A DNA stretch of 11,000 bases from Chrysomallon squamiferum (Eukaryota; Mollusca; Gastropoda; Neomphalida; Peltospiridae), in the NCBI GenBank assembly GCA_012295275.1, contig CM022679.1, positions 12,128,415 to 12,139,414 of the forward strand, given 5' to 3'. The number at the start of each line of letters is the position of its first letter. Within the stretch, counting starts at the first letter, position 1. Made by a program: the position numbers and the translations under genes. The notes under the pieces are model-generated. The model was not told the origin of the DNA, did no database searches, and saw only the letters and a program-made list of their open reading frames with translations. Positions 7,441 through 11,000 of the stretch are shown in pieces.

Positions 7441-7585
7441 CATGGCTATCATTGTCATCATCATTCTTGTTGTTGCTGTAGCATATTGGTTTTTCTTTCT
7501 GGCCTTAATTCATTTTTAAAATAGCATTTTCACTTTAACTACACATGTCAGCGAAACACTATATCACTTTACAAATATTCCTTTC
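7441..7585. other. Transition sequence, nothing recognised
   Basis: This short AT-rich stretch includes a decayed CATCATCATT-type repeat near 7454-7467 and leads into the next island. No feature is supported. Confidence 0.5.
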
Positions 7586-8115
7586 TTTAGTTTTCCAGGC
7601 CGTTAGAGGTTAAGTGTGAATTATGGCGCCTGACAACTGTTTTTGGAATGAATCCTATTTGCAGTAAATCAGTCTTGGATCGTCGTACAATATACAGGAG
7701 GCGATAACTCTGAATTTATCTGCGTATACACGCTCATCCTTAACACTGATGCCCCGTGCCTTTGTCCATATTATCACCAATTGAGACGCGATTTACTGTC
7801 GGCTCATCGCCTGGCTATGTCGTCCATAACACCATTATGAGGTCCGAGCGACAGTTTGTTAAACCTCGGAGAGAAATGATGTCTATCATGGGGCAAGAAG
7901 CAGTTACATTTTGTACGATCGATGGGCAAAGGTTATTCCGGTGATGAGGTCATTTCTGAAGATGTTTGTTTTCGTTGTTGTCAGAAACTGGGCTTTGCTT
8001 GTTAGTAGATTGTCAGATTGTTGAGTAATAGATCGTCGGATCGATCGCTAATAGTTTAAGCTCGACTACTAATGAGTCTGTGACTTGACACAGCGTACTA
8101 ATGATCTCTGTAGTT
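7585..8115. promoter_or_regulatory. Balanced-composition island, candidate conserved non-coding element
   Basis: About 500 bases of even composition without simple repeats. Visible words include GATAA at about 7703 and TTATCT near 7718 (GATA type), CCTTTGTCC near 7758 (SOX-like core), CACCAATTGAGA near 7776, GGGCAAAGG near 7924, and overlapping GATCG/CGATC palindromes near 7916-7923 and 8038-8047. A 62-codon plus-strand frame (7756-7944) has no recognisable product. The regulatory role is inferred. Confidence 0.35.
8067..8104 (+). repeat. Short direct repeat of TACTAATGA
   Basis: The identical nonamer occurs at 8067-8075 and 8096-8104, 29 bases apart. Similarity continues downstream (GTCTGTGA against TCTCTGTA). 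The TAATGA core is homeodomain-like. It could be a two-copy local duplication inside the island. Confidence 0.6.
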
Positions 8116-8317
8116 ACTGGTTTTCGAGAGCACGAAGAATACTGATGTCTGCTAAGTATATATTATTCTCGGTTTGTGCACAGTCGATATTAACTGATAC
8201 CGTTTGTATATTTAGCTGATATTATTTAATTATGTTATTTATAACAAAACCGATGTCAGTCAAAAAGGAACAAGCACTGGACATGTGGTCCGACTGGAAA
8301 AATGGGAAATTGTATAT

Positions 8318-8344
8318 ATTTATATATATATATATACATATGTA

Positions 8345-8425
<81 letters not shown>

Positions 8426-8426
8426 G
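8318..8426. repeat. Compound (TA)n and (TG)n dinucleotide tract
   Basis: An AT-alternating stretch (about 8318-8340) passes into a TG array at about 8347-8426 with a single interruption near 8399-8401. Uninterrupted TG runs of this length readily adopt Z-DNA under negative supercoiling. Frames across the tract encode only Cys-Val or Thr-His alternation and are not genes. Confidence 0.96.
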
Positions 8427-8429
8427 ATT

Positions 8430-8770
8430 GGTATGGGCGAAACTGACATACTTCGACACCTGTATGTTTGATGAGATTATAATTACTTCATCTATATTTG
8501 TTATCTTTTTTCACTCTTCTTCAAGTAGTCTGAGATTGTAATAAAAAAAAATAGTTTTGGAGGTAATCCAGCGTATTTTTCAGTATAGTTTTATTTAGTT
8601 ATCTAATTCAAACAACTGTAAAAAGTGTTAAATGAATGGTGGTAGTATTTTGTTGGCAAAAAGTTGTTTATTTTATTTTTTATTTGTTACCAGTTTATTA
8701 AAAAACTGAAGTCTGACAAGTTTCTGATTTAAGTGAATTTTGTTCATATACACATTAGCAGTTTAAAAGT
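8430..8770. other. AT-rich sequence, nothing recognised
   Basis: AT-rich single-copy DNA with short A and T runs. No open frame, repeat or regulatory cluster is supported. Confidence 0.6.
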
Positions 8771-8920
8771 AAAAAAAAAAAACATTTACTATATTCTCTC
8801 TTTTTTTTTTTTTTTTTTTTTTTGCTGTTTTGTTACAGTTATTTATTTATTTATTTACATTATCTCATTATTGTTCATTTTTTTTTTTTCTTTTTTTTTT
8901 CCTTTTTTTTAATATTTGAA
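8771..8920. repeat. Cluster of A and T homopolymer runs
   Basis: An A run near 8771-8782 is followed by T runs at about 8801-8823, an ATTT array at about 8839-8857 and further T runs at about 8878-8910. The cluster could mark minus-strand retroposon tails, but no element bodies are visible. Confidence 0.85.
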
Positions 8921-9273
8921 TTTCTTATTATTTGCATCTTGTTATTATCACAAGATAAAGTGATCTGTCGAACGTAAGATTTCTACTTTATTTAAAGCTA
9001 TGGAATGATCCTGTAGCAGAACAGAAGAACTATATTCGATATTTCTATATTATTTACATTTATTTTTCATGTGGAAGTTATGAAAGTTAATACAATTAAC
9101 AAATAAGAATAATAAGTATACGAAACGTAGGTGTCACTAATCTATAGTACGTTTCAATATATTTAAATACAGACCTATTAAATTTACCACACGCTCAAGT
9201 TTTATCTTGCCAGGACTGATATTAGCAGCTAAAAGAGTTAAGATTATTTTAATAACTCTTTACTAATAATTAT
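8921..9273. other. AT-rich sequence, nothing recognised
   Basis: A TATTATTTGCATC word near 8926 contains an octamer-like ATTTGCAT. Otherwise nothing is identifiable. Confidence 0.55.
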
Positions 9274-9298
9274 TCTTTTTTCTTCTTCTTCTTCTTCA
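9274..9298 (+). repeat. Short (TTC)n microsatellite
   Basis: A T run leads into about six TTC units ending at CTTCAC. It is a small homopyrimidine array with no other association. Confidence 0.9.
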
Positions 9299-9299
9299 C

Positions 9300-9595
9300 T
9301 AGAACGAGAACTGTTCCGCTAAAACTGCTGGCACTAATCGCTGAAATATCTGAGAAAATGTAGGTGTTTAACAAATAGCATGTGAAGCAAATGGGAGATA
9401 ACCTTTTCAGCCAGCTAATATTTTGCAAGTTTTATCTCGACTAATTACGCTGAAGTACTTTATCATAGATTTATTGCAAAACGGCTACAACTCTCACGAC
9501 TAAACAACGAAATAATGTTATAATTTGATAAGTATCGTCAGTTTATCGATAGCTCATTAAGAAACAATTATTCTGATTTGTGACACTTCCTTTAT
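9300..9595. other. Single-copy sequence, nothing firm
   Basis: Composition is intermediate. There are several GATA-type words (GAGATAAC near 9395, TTATCTCG near 9432, TTATCGAT near 9543) but no tight cluster and no coding signal. Confidence 0.45.
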
Positions 9596-9620
9596 CTTTT
9601 TTTTTCTCTCTAATCTTACG

Positions 9621-9628
9621 TGACGTCA
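9621..9628. promoter_or_regulatory. Full cAMP-response-element palindrome
   Basis: The word TGACGTCA occurs in the context TTACGTGACGTCATTT. It is the second perfect CRE in the window after 4085-4092. It is squeezed between T-rich tracts and no promoter is visible nearby. Confidence 0.4.
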
Positions 9629-9639
9629 TTTAAACTCTA

Positions 9640-9700
9640 ACTTTTATTTATTTTTAATTTTATTTATTTATTTTACTATTTTTTTTTTTTTTTTTTTAAA
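9640..9700. repeat. T-rich tract with ATTT units
   Basis: Irregular ATTT units end in about 18 consecutive T. This is low-complexity sequence that separates the CRE from the large island downstream. Confidence 0.85.
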
Positions 9701-9739
9701 GAAGGGGTAAACAAAAAAATCATTGCCGGAAAAAGTAAT

Positions 9740-10640
9740 TTAGAATATTGCCAAAACGGCGCAATCATTCTCTCGTTTCCAAACCACCCAGTGACTTTTG
9801 CAGGCCATAATTCTTAACCAATCCTAGTCAGATGTCTGAGTGCAAAATATATAGCACTTTCTAAACGGCAACCTTTCATCATTAATCATGCATTAAATGG
9901 TTGAGACATGACATCGGACGACAGCTATGATCTCATCTTTGGCAAGTTTTACACATTCTCTGCCTCAAACAGAAGTAGTGCTATTTCCTGCCGCAGATAA
10001 GCTGCCCACAAACGTTTCGCTGGCAGTGATATATGAGTGTGAACTCAAAAGGGAAAGGCGCGCACTGAGAGATCTGCTCCACATCTTCACTCATCGGCAA
10101 AAATGGGCCGCTCATCTCGGGGAGCAGATAAGTAAAACATAAATTTATAAATTTCTTCTGACAGGGCCATCAACGATAAAACGCATACAGCGGAGCTTTA
10201 AATGTACGATCTGTCAGCTTGTCAGTCATAATTAGAAAAATATTTTCTTATAATAAACAGTATAGAGTTGCAGAATAAGCCGGCAGCAGAGAGTAAATTA
10301 GACAAATGCTTCGTGCTGCAGCCAGATCAAGAGTCTTGGTTACTGTAAAGCTGTTATCTTTTGACAGCCGGTGCCCGCGAAAAGCGATTACTGACAGACA
10401 CGGGGCCCACCAGGATGGAAAAACCTACCATACCTCTTTCATCACGTTAGACGTGCTTATCATGTGAGCAATTAATTCTGCGTTCCCGAGTGCTGGTTAG
10501 GCTGACAGATGAAGTCACACAAGATTTCACCAGATATCAATCACTCGACTGCACTTTGCGCCTTCAGAGGTATTTTTATGTGAGAGACTTAGCTGCGTAG
10601 GTAACAGAGATGCCCCGAAGCTCGACAGGTATTGGGATCG
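9740..10640. promoter_or_regulatory. Large island with TGACAG and GATA clusters, candidate enhancer
   Basis: This is the longest repeat-free, compositionally balanced block in the window. Exact TGACAG words (TALE homeodomain core, MEIS/PREP/TGIF type) lie at 10159, 10372, 10392 and 10503, and the reverse complement lies at 10211. Two identical GCAGATAAG words lie at 9993-10001 and 10124-10132, with another GATA-type TTATCT at 10364. Homeodomain words include ATTAATCATGCATTAAAT at 9881-9898, TAATTA at 10229-10234 and AATTAATT near 10470. A 71-codon plus-strand frame (9927-10142) has no recognisable domain and is probably chance. An enhancer is the best reading. An untranslated exon or non-coding RNA cannot be excluded. 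Confidence 0.45.
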
Positions 10641-11000
10641 TTCAACCATAGAGGAACATTAGTTTTCATATTCCTTTAAATGCTGAACACTGTTATAGAC
10701 TACATTATACATTTTTCATCACATCAGACCCCATAAACGTTAAATAAACACGTTAGTAATCAAGTGTAACTGACTGTTAGTTCTTCCAGTTAATTCATTT
10801 CTTCTGTATTACACAAACTTCTGTGATAAAGCTATATTTAATGGAGAGTCGGAAAGGGTTTATCTTTTATTTTGAGTGGCATGTTACGATATGTTGTGGG
10901 GTATCGAGAACGATCCAGGATGTTCCCATTTAGTAAAGACTGCGAGACTGGAGCTCTTCGGCTGTCAGTACCTGCCAAATTGAGGCACCATCTTAAAAGT
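10641..11000. other. Single-copy flank of the large island
   Basis: AT-rich from about 10660 to 10840, then more balanced to the window edge, where a CTGTCA word (10962-10967) and GAGCTCTTCGGCTGTCAG suggest another island that continues outside. No open frame of note is present. Confidence 0.45.

Noticed and set aside
8222-8471. Thr-His and Cys-Val repeat frames
   Set aside because: These are translations of the TG dinucleotide tract on both strands.
9927-10142. 71-codon plus-strand frame
   Set aside because: It has no recognisable motif and lies in sequence dense with factor-binding words; chance openness at balanced composition explains it.

Overview
The window looks like animal nuclear DNA with no recognisable gene. 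It is AT-rich and full of simple repeats: two long TATG arrays, AAT/ATT arrays, AAAT, GAAA, a TA/TG tract and several long T runs. It has no bacterial-style gene packing, and the only open frames of about 60 to 100 codons are either translated microsatellites or unsupported short frames. The TATG and AAT arrays, together with a decayed tRNA-derived SINE head of a kind I associate with octopus genomes, suggest a mollusc, most likely a coleoid cephalopod. That assignment is an inference from style and memory and was not tested by any search. No rRNA, functional tRNA, CRISPR array, coding exon or promoter could be supported.

The layout alternates. AT-rich, repeat-laden stretches (about 1-490, 730-1150, 1545-3140, 3450-3870, 4340-6190, 6660-7580, 8115-9740) separate islands of balanced composition. 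In the islands, low-complexity sequence largely disappears and transcription-factor-like words accumulate (about 490-730, 3150-3450, 3880-4335, 6195-6660, 7580-8115, 9740-10640). These islands look like conserved non-coding elements in a gene desert or a very long intron. The last one is the richest, with five exact TGACAG words (TALE homeodomain core) within about 350 bp and two identical GCAGATAAG words (GATA type).

Other structures are a decayed 39-bp-period minisatellite at about 1150-1545, a SINE A/B-box head at about 1857-1925, and a perfect oestrogen-response-element palindrome at 2430-2442 beside a GAAA array. There is also a pair of inverted arms sharing a perfect 16-nt core (4928-4943 and 5582-5597), which may bound a roughly 700-bp fold-back element or be two opposed copies of one dispersed repeat. 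Two full cAMP-response-element palindromes lie at 4085-4092 and 9621-9628.

If the window has a function, it is probably as cis-regulatory DNA for a developmental gene outside it. Binding-site readings come from eye-matched words. They are hypotheses until conservation or chromatin data are examined.
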